Below, piece after piece: positions 34,955-44,347 of a stretch of DNA of 64,000 bases. The notes beneath the pieces are model-generated. The model had not been told where the DNA came from. It ran no database searches and saw only the letters and a list, made by a program, of their open reading frames with translations. The stretch spans positions 215,591-279,590 of the forward strand of contig NZ_JAMTCK010000005.1 of the NCBI RefSeq assembly GCF_024171785.1, written 5' to 3'. The translations under genes were made by a program, and so were the position numbers. Each line of letters opens with the position of its first letter. Positions within the stretch are counted from its first letter, which is position 1. This DNA comes from Goodfellowiella coeruleoviolacea. GTDB taxonomy: Bacteria; Actinomycetota; Actinomycetes; Mycobacteriales; Pseudonocardiaceae.

Positions 34955-36034
34955 TCAGACGTTGAACCTGAACTCGACGACGTCGCCGTCGGCCATCACG
35001 TAGTCCTTGCCCTCCATGCGCACCTTGCCGGCGGCGCGGGCGGCGGCCATGGAGCCGGCCTCGACCAGGTCGGTGAAGGAAACCACCTCGGCCTTGATGA
35101 AGCCGCGCTCGAAGTCGGTGTGGATCACGCCGGCCGCCTGCGGGGCGGTGGCGCCCTGCGGGATGGTCCAGGCGCGGGACTCCTTGGGGCCGGCGGTCAG
35201 GTAGGTCTGCAGACCGAGGGTGTGGAACCCGGCCCTGGCCAGCGCGTGCAGGCCGGGCTCGGGCTGGCCGATGGACTCCAGCAGTTCCCTGGCCGACTCC
35301 TCGTCCAGCTCCAGCAGTTCCGCCTCGACCTTGGCGTCCAGGAACACCGCGTCGCCCGGGGCGACCAGCTCGCGCAGTTCCGCGCGCCGGGTCTCGTCGC
35401 TGAGCACGCCCTCGTCCGCGTTGAACACGTACAGGAACGGCTTGGTGGTCAACAGGTTCAGCTCGCGCAGCAGCGACGTGTCCACTTCGGACTGTGCGTG
35501 GAACAGGGTGCGTCCGCCGTCCAGCACGCCCCTGGCGGCCTGGGCGGCCTCCAGCGCGGGCCGCTTGTCCTTCTGCGTGCGGGCTTCCTTCTCCAGTCTG
35601 GGCAGCGCGCGGTCCAGGGTCTGCAGGTCGGCCAGGATCAGTTCGGTGTGGATGGTCTCGATGTCGTCGGCCGGGTTGACCGCGCCCTCCACGTGCACCA
35701 CGTCCGGGTCGTCGAAGACCCGCACCACCTGGCAGATGGCGTTGGCCTCGCGGATGTTGGCCAGGAACTTGTTGCCCAGCCCCGCACCCTCGGAGGCGCC
35801 CCTGACGATGCCGGCGATGTCCACGAAGGACACCGTGGCGGGCACGATCCGCTCGGAGTTGAAGATCTCGGCCAGTTTGGCCAGCCGGTCGTCGGGCAGC
35901 GGCACCACGCCGACGTTGGGCTCGATGGTGGCGAACGGGTAGTTCGCCGCGAGCACGTCATTGCGGGTCAGCGCGTTGAACAGGGTCGACTTGCCGACGT
36001 TGGGCAGTCCGACGATGCCGAGGGTCAGGCTCAC
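34955..36034 (-). CDS. ychF: Redox-regulated ATPase YchF (Obg-like)
   Basis: 359 aa. P-loop GLPNVGKST, switch region FVDIAGIVRGASEGAGLG cited in part, and the altered specificity loop (NADE in place of NKxD) that makes YchF prefer ATP; a coiled-coil insert and C-terminal TGS domain ending in MADGDVVEFRFNV. Ribosome-associated stress-response ATPase. In M. tuberculosis its neighbours are DUF6542 and ispH genes, here displaced by about 11 kb. Confidence 0.95.
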   Translation of the reverse strand: MSLTLGIVGLPNVGKSTLFNALTRNDVLAANYPFATIEPNVGVVPLPDDRLAKLAEIFNSERIVPATVSFVDIAGIVRGASEGAGLGNKFLANIREANAICQVVRVFDDPDVVHVEGAVNPADDIETIHTELILADLQTLDRALPRLEKEARTQKDKRPALEAAQAARGVLDGGRTLFHAQSEVDTSLLRELNLLTTKPFLYVFNADEGVLSDETRRAELRELVAPGDAVFLDAKVEAELLELDEESARELLESIGQPEPGLHALARAGFHTLGLQTYLTAGPKESRAWTIPQGATAPQAAGVIHTDFERGFIKAEVVSFTDLVEAGSMAAARAAGKVRMEGKDYVMADGDVVEFRFNV

Positions 36035-36171
36035 AGTCGGCCAGTGTAGGCGGGGCGCCGGGGTGGGCGTGTCCGCCCGCTGGAGCGCCCGCTGGACCGC
36101 CCGTCCCGGCCGGCACGGTCACGTCCGATTTCCGCCAGCCGAGCCGCTGGGCGGGTGGCAGCATCGAACCC

Positions 36172-37698
36172 GTGACAGGGCACATCCAGGTCCGGGAGCG
36201 GACCAGCTGGCTGGACCCGGGCCGCGCCTACCGGGCGGTGGCGGCCCGGGACTCCCGGTTCGACGGCACCTTCATCATGGCGGTGCGCACCACCGGCATC
36301 TACTGCCGACCGTCCTGCCCGGCGGTCACGCCCAAGCGCGCCAACGTGCGGTTCTTCCACACCGCCGCGGCCGCGCAGGCGGCGGGTTTCCGGGCGTGCC
36401 GCCGCTGCCTGCCCGACGCCGTGCCCGGCTCGCCCGAGTGGAACCTGCGGGCCGACCTGGCGGCCAGGGCGATGCGGTTGATCTCCGACGGCGTGGTGGA
36501 GCGGGACGGCGTGCCCGGCCTGGCCCGGCAGCTGGGCTACTCGCAGCGGCACCTGACCAGGGTGCTGACCACCGAGCTGGGCGCCGGTCCGCTGGCGCTG
36601 GCCAGGGCGCACCGGGCGCACTCGGCGCGGCTGCTCATCGAGACCACCGACCTGCCGGTCAGCGACATCGCCTTCGCCGCCGGGTTCTCCAGCGTGCGGC
36701 AGTTCAACGACACGATCCGCGCGGTGTTCGCGGCCAGCCCGTCGGAGCTGCGGCAGGCCGCGCGCCGGCGCGCCAGGACCGACCCGGCGCCGGGCCGGCC
36801 CGGCCAGATCGCGCTGCGCCTGCCGTTCCGGCCGCCGCTGGACGCCGAGGGCGTGCTGGCGTTCCTGGCCGCGCGGGCGGTGCCCGGCGTGGAGGAGGTC
36901 GACCGGGCCGAGGGCGGCTACGGCCGCACCCTGCGGCTGGCGCACGGCACGGCCACGGCGTGGCTGCGGCCCGCCGCCGACGCGGTGCACTGCGTGCTGC
37001 GCCTGACCGACCTGCGCGACCTGGGCAGTGCGGTGACCCGGCTGCGCCGGCTGTTCGACCTGGACGCCGACCCGTGCGCGGTGGACGAGGTGCTGGCCGC
37101 CGACCCGGCGCTGGCCGCGTCGGTGGCGGCCACCCCGGGCATCCGGGTGCCGGGCAGCGTGGACGGGGCCGAACTGCTGGTGCGGGCGGTGCTGGGCCAG
37201 CAGGTGTCGGTGGCCGCGGCGCGCACCGCGACCAGTGCGCTGGTCACCGCGCTCGGTGACCGGCTCGATGTTGCCGACGCCGGGCTGACCAGGCTCTTCC
37301 CCACCCCGGAGGTGATCGCCGAGCACGGCGCCAGCGTGCTGTCCGGGCCGGCGCGGCGGACCGAGGCGGTGCTGGCGGTCAGCCGGGCACTGGCCGAGGG
37401 CACACTGGACCCGCACGTGGGGCGGGACGCCGACGAGCTGCGCGCCGAACTGGAGGCCTTCCCCGGGGTGGGGCCGTGGACGGCGCGGTACGTGGTCATG
37501 CGCCTGCTCGGCGCGCCGGACGTGTTGCTGACCAGTGACGGGGCGCTGCGCCGGGGCGCGGCCCACCTGGGCCTGCCGCCCAGCCCCGACGAGCTGGCTA
37601 GGCGGGCCCGCGCCTGGCAGCCGTGGCGCTCGTACGCCGGAATGCACCTGTGGCGGGCCTCCGCCGCGGTGCCCACCAACTCAAGGAGAACAGCGTGA
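36172..37698 (+). CDS. AdaA-AlkA fusion: methylphosphotriester sensor/AraC regulator joined to 3-methyladenine DNA glycosylase
   Basis: 508 aa in three parts. Residues 30-90 form the Ada zinc/methyl-acceptor domain with four cysteines (YCRPSC and ACRRC). Residues 95-200 are an AraC-type DNA-binding domain. Residues 215-500 are an AlkA N-domain plus HhH-GPD glycosylase with the LEAFPGVGPWTA hairpin and catalytic Asp in LLTSDGALRRG. It senses alkylated phosphotriesters, activates transcription, and excises alkylated bases. Its stop overlaps the ogt start, forming an adaptive-response operon. Confidence 0.93.
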   Translation: MTGHIQVRERTSWLDPGRAYRAVAARDSRFDGTFIMAVRTTGIYCRPSCPAVTPKRANVRFFHTAAAAQAAGFRACRRCLPDAVPGSPEWNLRADLAARAMRLISDGVVERDGVPGLARQLGYSQRHLTRVLTTELGAGPLALARAHRAHSARLLIETTDLPVSDIAFAAGFSSVRQFNDTIRAVFAASPSELRQAARRRARTDPAPGRPGQIALRLPFRPPLDAEGVLAFLAARAVPGVEEVDRAEGGYGRTLRLAHGTATAWLRPAADAVHCVLRLTDLRDLGSAVTRLRRLFDLDADPCAVDEVLAADPALAASVAATPGIRVPGSVDGAELLVRAVLGQQVSVAAARTATSALVTALGDRLDVADAGLTRLFPTPEVIAEHGASVLSGPARRTEAVLAVSRALAEGTLDPHVGRDADELRAELEAFPGVGPWTARYVVMRLLGAPDVLLTSDGALRRGAAHLGLPPSPDELARRARAWQPWRSYAGMHLWRASAAVPTNSRRTA

Positions 37699-38201
37699 CC
37701 AGCAACACGGCAGATGTGTCCACTATGGACACGCCGATCGGACCGTTCACCGCCGTGGTCGACGCCGACGGCGCGGTGCTGGCCAGTGGCTGGACCGGCC
37801 AGGTCGACCAGCTGCTGCCGCTCATCTCCCCCGCGCTGCGGCCCGCCCAGACCCGGGTGCGCCCGGAGCTGGGCGCGGTGACCGACGCGGTGCGCGCCTA
37901 CCACGAGGGCGAACTGTCCGCCGTGGACGAGATCGAGGTGCGGCAGCGCTCCGGCGAGTTCCGCGAGTGGGCGTGGACGGTGCTGCGCGGGGTGCCGGCG
38001 GGCAAGCCGGTCAGCTACGCCGACTACGCCACCCTGGCCGGCCGGCCCAGCGCGGTGCGGGCCGCGGCCGCCGCCTGCGCGCGGAACGCGGCCGCCCTGT
38101 TCGTGCCGTGCCACCGGGTGGTGCGCACCGGCGGCGGGCTGGGCGGGTTCCGCTGGGGCGTGGCCACCAAGCAGTGGCTGCTCACCCACGAGGAGCGCTG
38201 A
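37695..38201 (+). CDS. ogt: Methylated-DNA-[protein]-cysteine S-methyltransferase
   Basis: 168 aa. Active-site motif VPCHRVV with the methyl-accepting Cys, preceded by the DNA-binding recognition helix region (ARPSAVRAAAAACARN-like) and followed by GGFRWG. Repairs O6-methylguanine by self-methylation. GTG at 37695 overlaps the preceding stop (GTGA) and AAGGAG lies eight bases upstream. Its last 20 bp overlap the convergent EamA gene. Confidence 0.94.
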   Translation: MTSNTADVSTMDTPIGPFTAVVDADGAVLASGWTGQVDQLLPLISPALRPAQTRVRPELGAVTDAVRAYHEGELSAVDEIEVRQRSGEFREWAWTVLRGVPAGKPVSYADYATLAGRPSAVRAAAAACARNAAALFVPCHRVVRTGGGLGGFRWGVATKQWLLTHEER

Positions 38202-39111
38202 CCGGGCGCGTCCCGCGGCCACCCGGTGACGCACCCGCGCGTGCCGGCGTCGGCTCGCCGCGGTGGACCACGACCACCGCGGCGAGGCTGACGGCCAGGC
38301 CCACCGCGGTGCGCGGGCCGAACGGCTCGTCGAACACGGCCGCGCCCCAGACCGCGGTGACCGGCGCCATCAGGAACATCAGGGTGTTCACCCGGGTGAC
38401 CCCGAAGCGCCGGAGCACCAGCCAGTACAGGCCGTAGCCACCGAGGGTGGACAGGGCCACCAGCCAGGCGACCGCGACCCAGAACGCGGGCTCGGCCGGC
38501 GGCCGGGCGGCCCCGGTCGCCCCGGCGAGGCCGGTGAACGCCACGGCGCTGGTGACGCAGTGGATGGTCAGGGCCACCAGCGGGTCGACCGGGGTGGCCG
38601 AGCGGCGGTCCAGGAAGGTGGCCGCCACCAGCGCGAGCATGCCGGCGAACGGCACCAGGAACGCCCACCAGGCCACCTCGGGGCCGGCGGTGGCGTCAGC
38701 GGCGGTGACCAGGGCGACCCCGGCCACGCCGAGCCCCAGGCCGAGCCACTGGCGACCCGACACGGCCTGACCCAGCAGTGGGCCGGCCAGCGCGCCGGCG
38801 ACCAGGGGTTGGACCCCGTCGATCAGGGCGGTGGTGCCGGTGGACACGCCCCACTGGATCGCCAGGTAGACGGTGAGCAGGTAACCGCTCTGCGAGAGCA
38901 GGCCGATCACCGCCTGCCTGGCCACGGCGCGCGCGGTCAGCCCGCGCCACGCGGCCGAGCGAACGAGGGCGATCACCAGCAGCGCCACCGCCAGCGGCAG
39001 GAACCGCCACATCAGCAGGGTGAGCGCGGACGCGCTGCCCGCGCCGAGCTTGGCGCCGATGAAACCGGAACTCCAGCACAGCACGAACGCGGCGGAGAGC
39101 ACGAGGTTCAC
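38182..39111 (-). CDS. EamA/DMT family transporter
   Basis: 309 aa with ten predicted helices in two EamA repeats (first repeat opens FVLCWSSGFIGAKLG). Drug/metabolite exporter family. GTG at 39111 follows GGGGG. Divergent from a TetR-type gene with repeated operator elements in the 71-bp gap, so it is almost certainly repressed by that regulator. The C-terminal 30 residues are cytoplasmic and low-complexity. Confidence 0.9.
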   Translation of the reverse strand: MNLVLSAAFVLCWSSGFIGAKLGAGSASALTLLMWRFLPLAVALLVIALVRSAAWRGLTARAVARQAVIGLLSQSGYLLTVYLAIQWGVSTGTTALIDGVQPLVAGALAGPLLGQAVSGRQWLGLGLGVAGVALVTAADATAGPEVAWWAFLVPFAGMLALVAATFLDRRSATPVDPLVALTIHCVTSAVAFTGLAGATGAARPPAEPAFWVAVAWLVALSTLGGYGLYWLVLRRFGVTRVNTLMFLMAPVTAVWGAAVFDEPFGPRTAVGLAVSLAAVVVVHRGEPTPARAGASPGGRGTRPVSAPRG

Positions 39112-39127
39112 ATCTACCCCCAGATAA

Positions 39128-39177
39128 ACAGATCGGTATACCTGGCTCCGGTCACCGACTATACAGATCGGTATACC
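39128..39177. promoter_or_regulatory. Paired TetR-type operators with overlapping promoters
   Basis: ACAGATCGGTATACC occurs twice in direct orientation, at 39128-39142 and 39163-39177. Each contains the palindrome GGTATACC and ATAC...GTAT dyads. The second ends six bases before the TetR start, and its TATACC fits a -10 element for a leaderless transcript. Confidence 0.75.
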
Positions 39178-39182
39178 CTGGT

Positions 39183-39785
39183 GTGGTGGACGTGACCCTC
39201 CCGCCGTCGCCGACCGCCGGTCTCCCCCGGATCACCATGACTCCGGGCGCGCGTCGGGTGCTGGCCGCCGCCGGTCGGCTGTTCTACGCGCGCGGCATCA
39301 ACGCGGTCGGGGTGGACCTGATCGCCGCCGAGGCCGGGGTCACCAAGAAGACGCTCTACGACCGGTTCGGCGCCAAGGACCAGATCGTGCTGGAGTACCT
39401 GGCCGACCGGGACGAGCGCTGGCGCGCGTTCCTCGCCGAACGGCTGGCCGCCGCACCGGACACGCCGATCGCCCGGGTGCTCGCCGTGTTCGACGCGTCA
39501 GCGGCCTGGATGAGCGAGCACAGCCCTCGGGGCTGCGGTGTGGTCAACGCGCACGCCGAGATCAGCGACCCGTCCCACCCGGCCTATCCGCTGATCACCG
39601 GCCAGAAGGCGTGGACGCTCGCCCTGTTCACCACCCTGGCGCAGGCGGTCGACCCGGAGCGGGCCGAGGAGTTGGGCCGGTCCCTGGTGCTGCTGCACGA
39701 GGGCGCACTGGTCGCCCACGGCATGCACGTCTTCCCCGACCCGCTCGGCCACGCCCGCGCCCAGGCCGCCGCACTGCTCGGCTAG
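39183..39785 (+). CDS. TetR family transcriptional regulator
   Basis: 200 aa. Helix-turn-helix at about residues 22-66 (AAGRLFYARGINAVGVD, then GVTKKTLYDRFGAKD) and a TetR ligand domain with the PRGCGVVNAHAE segment of the TetR_C group. The start is GTG 39183 or GTG 39186; no ribosome site is present and the -10-like TATACC is only a few bases upstream, suggesting leaderless expression. Likely represses itself and the divergent EamA exporter. Confidence 0.9.
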   Translation: MVDVTLPPSPTAGLPRITMTPGARRVLAAAGRLFYARGINAVGVDLIAAEAGVTKKTLYDRFGAKDQIVLEYLADRDERWRAFLAERLAAAPDTPIARVLAVFDASAAWMSEHSPRGCGVVNAHAEISDPSHPAYPLITGQKAWTLALFTTLAQAVDPERAEELGRSLVLLHEGALVAHGMHVFPDPLGHARAQAAALLG

Positions 39786-39877
39786 CCGGTGGTGAGCCGT
39801 GGTGCGGCGCGACTCAGCCCGCCACTCCCGCCGTCCGGCACGCGCCGCGCGGTCCGGGCGGCGGCTCACCGCCCTGG

Positions 39878-40621
39878 TCAGGCGGTGGCGGCCAGCCCGG
39901 CCAGGTGCGCGTTGAGCGCCTTCCAGGCCCGCCAGGCCCGGGTCACCCCGAACTGGGCGTTGAACCGCAGCACCGCGCGCACGTCCGCCTCGGACGCACC
40001 CCCGCCCAGCGCCCGGTTGACGTGCGCCTGGAACGTCTCCTCCAGCGTCTGGTAGTGCACGTCGACGCTCATGGTCGCGAACGCGCGTTCGCGGACGGTG
40101 AGCGTGCCGGGACCGCTCACCGCACGCATCCTCGACTGCAGCTCGAAGTGCTCGGTGAAGTGCGCGTCCAGCTCCACCAGCTGGGCCCGGATCGGGGCCG
40201 GCAGCGGGCTCGGCGCGGCGTCCGGCCCGGTCTCCAGCAGCTCGACCGGCAGGGGCTCGGCCTCCGGAGCGGCGATCCCGAGCGCGGCCTCGATCTCGAC
40301 GAGCCGCTCGACGGCGGCCAGCGCGGCCGGGTACCCGCTGTCGTAGGAGATCAGGCGCAGCAGCGCCCGGATGTCAGCGGTGGACACGCCGCGGGCCAGG
40401 CCCGCGCGCACGTGCAGTTCGAACGGCAGCCCAAGGCTGGGCTGGCAGACGTCCGCCACCACGCACAGGAACACCTTCTCCCGGTCGGTCAGCTCGGCAA
40501 CGGCCCAGGCGTGCCGGACGGTGGCGCCGGCCATCTGGCCGAAGACCGGGTCGAGCGCGCTCACCCGGTCGTGGTTGGCACGCGACACCGCGTCCGCGTC
40601 GGCACTGGTCGTCATGGTCAC
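39878..40621 (-). CDS. Carboxymuconolactone decarboxylase (AhpD-like) fold protein
   Basis: 247 aa with two CMD-like halves: the first around LTDREKVFLCVVADV...ELHVRAGLARG, the second around LTVRERAFATMSVDVHYQ...HVNRALGGG. The first half has Cys and His but not the classic CxxC of AhpD, so peroxidase activity is uncertain. GTG at 40621 is chosen because GGAGG lies seven bases upstream; ATG at 40615 is possible. Divergent from, and probably repressed by, the TetR gene at 40718. Confidence 0.82.
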   Translation of the reverse strand: MTMTTSADADAVSRANHDRVSALDPVFGQMAGATVRHAWAVAELTDREKVFLCVVADVCQPSLGLPFELHVRAGLARGVSTADIRALLRLISYDSGYPAALAAVERLVEIEAALGIAAPEAEPLPVELLETGPDAAPSPLPAPIRAQLVELDAHFTEHFELQSRMRAVSGPGTLTVRERAFATMSVDVHYQTLEETFQAHVNRALGGGASEADVRAVLRFNAQFGVTRAWRAWKALNAHLAGLAATA

Positions 40622-40640
40622 GGAAATCCCTCCGAACATC

Positions 40641-40692
40641 TGTAGCGCTACGGTCGTAGCGTTACAGGTGACGCTATAGCCGTAGCACTACA
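40641..40692. promoter_or_regulatory. Two palindromic operators of the divergent TetR gene
   Basis: A 26-base imperfect palindrome (40641-40666; halves TGTAGCGCTACG and CGTAGCGTTACA) is followed by a second related element at 40671-40692 (CGCTATAGC...GTAGCACTACA), in the gap between the CMD-fold gene and the TetR gene. Repressor binding to both would cover both promoters. Confidence 0.75.
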
Positions 40693-40717
40693 GCTGTCCA
40701 GTTAAAATGGGCGGACC

Positions 40718-41359
40718 ATGAACGACGACATCCCGGCCGCCGGTCCCGCACCCCGGCGGCGGCGCAACGCGCGCGGCGAAGGTGACCGGCTGCGCGACGA
40801 GATCATTTCCGCCGCCCAGCGGATGCTCGACGAACTCGGCGACGACGAGGCCCTGTCCCTGCGCGCGGTCGCGCGCGCGGTCTCCATCGCCGCCACCTCG
40901 GTCTACCTGCACTTCCCCGACCGCGACGCGCTGGTGCTGGCGGTCATGCGGCGCTGCCACGAGGACCTGGTGCGCGTGGGCGACGCGGCCGACGCCGAGG
41001 CCGCCGAGCGGGGTCCGGTGGCCCAGTTGCGGGCGCGCATCCTCGCGCAGGCCGGCTGGGCGAGGGAGCACCCCGGCCTGTACAAGGTGCTGCACGAGAG
41101 CAAGGTCCACCGCCGGCTCGGCATGCCGTTCAAGGAGGCGCTGGTGGCGCGCACCGTGACCGCGGTGCGGCGGTGCGTGGACGCGGGCCTGGCCCCGCCC
41201 GACGACCCGACCACGGTCGCGATCGACCTGCGCACCGCGGTGAACGGCATGCTGTCGCAGCGCATCAACGAGCCGGACCTGCCGTGGTCCCCGGCCGCCG
41301 AGCAGATCGACCGGTTCCTCACCAAACTCGTCGGCGTCACGCTGCCCGACGACGGCTGA
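40718..41359 (+). CDS. TetR family transcriptional regulator
   Basis: 213 aa. An Arg-rich N-terminal arm (RRRRNARGEG) precedes the helix-turn-helix (ALSLRAVARAVSIAATSVYLHFPDR cited as residues 46-70), and a C-terminal ligand domain of TetR_C_13/WHG type follows. Controls itself and the CMD-fold gene through the palindromes at 40641-40692. Ends four bases before the convergent sbcC stop. Confidence 0.9.
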   Translation: MNDDIPAAGPAPRRRRNARGEGDRLRDEIISAAQRMLDELGDDEALSLRAVARAVSIAATSVYLHFPDRDALVLAVMRRCHEDLVRVGDAADAEAAERGPVAQLRARILAQAGWAREHPGLYKVLHESKVHRRLGMPFKEALVARTVTAVRRCVDAGLAPPDDPTTVAIDLRTAVNGMLSQRINEPDLPWSPAAEQIDRFLTKLVGVTLPDDG

Positions 41360-41362
41360 CCG

Positions 41363-44347
41363 CTAACCGCTGGTGAGCTGGAGGGTGGAGCCGGTGCGGG
41401 ACTTGCGCACCCGCAGCCGCACCGGGATCCGCTGCCGCAGCTCCTCCACGTGCGAGACCAGACCCACCACCCGACCGCCGGCGCGCAGCTCGTCCAGGGT
41501 GTCCATCACCACGTCCAGGGTGTCCGCGTCCAGCGTGCCGAAGCCCTCGTCCACGAACAGCGTGTCCAGCAGCGCCCCGCCGGTCTCGGCGGCCACCACG
41601 TCGGCCAGGCCCAGCGCCAGCGACAGCGACGCCAGGAACGACTCGCCCCCGGACAGCGTCTTGGCCGGGCGGACGCGGCCCGAGTAGTCGTCGAGCACGT
41701 CCAGGCCGAGCCCGCCCCGGGTGCCGCGCGGCCCGGCCTCCACCGAGTGCACGAACGAGTACCGGCCCTGGCTCATCCGGCCCAGCCGCTGGCTGGCCGC
41801 CTCGGCCACCTCCTCCAGCCGGGACGCCAGCACGTAGGAGCGCAGCGACATCCGCTCGGCGTTCTGGCCCTTGCCGATCACCACGTCGGTCAACGCGTCC
41901 AGCTCGGCGTGGGCGGCCTCGATCGGCGCCAGCTCGGCCCAGGCCGCGCGCAACCGGTCGGCCAGCGCCGCCACCTCGCGTTCCCGCCGCCGCGCGCCCT
42001 CCAGCCCGGCCACGGCCACGTCGGCGACGTTGCGGGCGGTGGCGACCGCGGCGGTGGCCAGTTCCAGGTCCACCACCTGGTCGGGGTCCACGCCGGCCAG
42101 CTCCGGTTCGGCCAGCACCCGCCTGGCCGTGGCCTCGCGCACGTCGGCGTCGCGGATCTGGGTGGCCAGCTTGTCGCGCACCGAGTCGGGCCGGGCCGCG
42201 GCCAGTGCCTCGGCCACGTCGGTGAACCCGGCCTCGGCCACCACCTCGGCCAGGGCCTGCTCCTGCTCGGCGTGGCGCCGCCGCGCCAGCTCCCGGTCGG
42301 CGCGGGTCTCGGCCAGCCGCTCCCACGCGGCGACCAGGTCCAGCAGGTGCGCGCGCCGGCTGGCCACGTCCGGGTGGCCGGCCCTGGCCTGGTCCAGCAG
42401 CTGCTCCCGCTCGGCGGCGCGGGCGCGCAGGGTGTCCCGCTCGGTGCGGGCCGAGGCCGCGTCCTGGTCGACGCCGCGCCGCTGGCCGGCCAGGGTCTCG
42501 CCGCGCGCGGTCAGCTCGGCGAGCAGCCGGGTCAGCTCGTCGCGGCGGGCCGCCGAGGCGGCGGCGCGCTCGTGTTCGGCGACCGCGGCGGCCAGTGCCG
42601 TCCGCAGGTCGTGCTCGGTGCGGCCGGCCAGCCGGGCCAGCAGGGTCTCCTGCCGCTGGCTGGCCTGGTGCAGGGCCTGGGCCGCGGCATCGCGGCGCTG
42701 CTGGGCGGTGGCCTCGGCGCGTTCGGCGGTGCGCTCGGCCGCCTCACTGACCGCCTCGGCCCCGGCCTGGGCGGGCGCGGGGTGCTCGGCCGACCCGCAC
42801 ACCGGGCACGGCGCGCCGGCGGAGAGCGTGCCGGCCAGCTCCGCCGCCATCCCGGCCAGCCGCCGCTGCCGCAGGTCGAGCAGGTTCTCCCGGGCCTGCT
42901 GGTGGGCGTCGACGCTGGCGTGGTGCGCGGTCTCGGCCTCGGCCAGCGCCCGCTGGGCGGCGGGCAGCGCCTGCGCGTCGGCCAGTGCCTCGGCCAGCTC
43001 GGCGCGGCGGGCGGCCAGCCCGTCGAGCACGGCGCCGGCCCGGTCCGCCTCGGCCAGCTCCCGCCGGGTCCGCTCGACCCGCTCGGCCAGTTCGGCGGCG
43101 GCCGCGTCCAGGGCGGTGGCCCGCTCGGCCAGCTGCCGCTCGGCGCGGTCCAGTTCGCCGATCCGGGCCCGGTCGCGGTGCTGCTGGGTCTCCTCGGTGA
43201 CCAGCCGGGCCAGCTCGCCGGCCTGTTCCCGGGCCTGGCCGGCGCGCTCCCGCAGCCGCGCCACCACGTCGTCCGCGGTGTCACCGGCACCGGCCGCGAC
43301 CAGGTCGCGCCGGGCGGCGGCCTCGATCTGCTCGGCCCGCCGCAGCTGGTCGGCGGCCTGCCGGACGGCCGCGTCCGCCGCCACCACGGGCGCGGCGGCC
43401 TGCGCCGCGGCCAGTTCCTCCTGCCAGGCGGCCCGCTGGTCGGCGCGCTCGGCCAGCTCGGCCAGCTCGGTGCGGGCCGAGCGCACCCGGTTGACCCGTT
43501 CGGCCAGCGCGCGCAACCGGGCCAGCTCGGTCTCGGCGCGGTCCCGGTCGGCCTCGGCCCGCTGGTGCTCGGCCTCGGCGGCCCGGGTGGCCTGCTGCCG
43601 CCGTCGCACCAGCTCGGCCAGCCACCGCTCGTCGGCGGGCCGGTCCGGTTCCAGGTTCTCCGGCGGCTCCTCGCCGGCGGCCTGCGCCACCCGGGCGACC
43701 AGCTCCCGCACGCCCTGGCTGGCCGCGTCCACGGCCCGCTTGTGCTCGGTGCGCCGCTCCCGGAACCACTGCTCCACACTGCCGAAGTGCTCGGTGCCGA
43801 ACAGCCGTTCCAGCAGTTTCTCCCGCTCGGCGGTGTCCGCGCGCAGGAACCGGGCGAACTCGCCCTGCGGCAGCAGCACCACCTGGAAGAACTGCTCCTT
43901 GCTCATGCCCAGCAGCCGCCCGACCGTGCGGGCGACCTCGTCGATGCGGGTCAACGGCTCGCGGCTGTACCCGCTGGGCGGCGTGGACAGCCAGTCCAGG
44001 CTGGCCCTGGCCTGCTGCTTGGTGGTGCCGCCGCCGCGCTTCTTCGGCCGCAGGTACTCGGGGCTGCGCACGATGCGCAGCCGGTGGCCCTGCACGGTCA
44101 GCTCCACCGCCACCTCGGTGCCCACCTCCGGTGGCGCGTAGTCGCAGCGCAGCCGCTTGGCCTCCTCCCGCGCCCCGGGCACCGCGCCGAACAGGGCGAA
44201 CGCCACCGCGTCCAGCAGCGTGGTCTTGCCCGCGCCGGTGTCGCCGTGCAGCAGGAACAGGCCGTCCGCGCCCAACGCGTCGAAGTCGACGACCTCGCGC
44301 TTGGGATAGGGGCCGAACGCGGTCAGCTCCAGCCGGTGCAGCCTCAC
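41363..44347 (-). CDS. sbcC: Exonuclease SbcCD subunit C (SMC-like ATPase)
   Basis: 994 aa. Walker A GDTGAGKTT near residue 38, Q-loop, two long Ala/Glu/Arg-rich coiled coils interrupted by a zinc hook CPVC near residue 515, and a C-terminal ABC signature LSGGESFLASLSLAL with Walker B DTLFVDEGFG. With SbcD it cuts hairpins and blocked DNA ends. The GTG at 44347 overlaps the sbcD stop (GTGA); an open frame continuing upstream through sbcD is spurious. Confidence 0.95.
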   Translation of the reverse strand: MRLHRLELTAFGPYPKREVVDFDALGADGLFLLHGDTGAGKTTLLDAVAFALFGAVPGAREEAKRLRCDYAPPEVGTEVAVELTVQGHRLRIVRSPEYLRPKKRGGGTTKQQARASLDWLSTPPSGYSREPLTRIDEVARTVGRLLGMSKEQFFQVVLLPQGEFARFLRADTAEREKLLERLFGTEHFGSVEQWFRERRTEHKRAVDAASQGVRELVARVAQAAGEEPPENLEPDRPADERWLAELVRRRQQATRAAEAEHQRAEADRDRAETELARLRALAERVNRVRSARTELAELAERADQRAAWQEELAAAQAAAPVVAADAAVRQAADQLRRAEQIEAAARRDLVAAGAGDTADDVVARLRERAGQAREQAGELARLVTEETQQHRDRARIGELDRAERQLAERATALDAAAAELAERVERTRRELAEADRAGAVLDGLAARRAELAEALADAQALPAAQRALAEAETAHHASVDAHQQARENLLDLRQRRLAGMAAELAGTLSAGAPCPVCGSAEHPAPAQAGAEAVSEAAERTAERAEATAQQRRDAAAQALHQASQRQETLLARLAGRTEHDLRTALAAAVAEHERAAASAARRDELTRLLAELTARGETLAGQRRGVDQDAASARTERDTLRARAAEREQLLDQARAGHPDVASRRAHLLDLVAAWERLAETRADRELARRRHAEQEQALAEVVAEAGFTDVAEALAAARPDSVRDKLATQIRDADVREATARRVLAEPELAGVDPDQVVDLELATAAVATARNVADVAVAGLEGARRREREVAALADRLRAAWAELAPIEAAHAELDALTDVVIGKGQNAERMSLRSYVLASRLEEVAEAASQRLGRMSQGRYSFVHSVEAGPRGTRGGLGLDVLDDYSGRVRPAKTLSGGESFLASLSLALGLADVVAAETGGALLDTLFVDEGFGTLDADTLDVVMDTLDELRAGGRVVGLVSHVEELRQRIPVRLRVRKSRTGSTLQLTSG

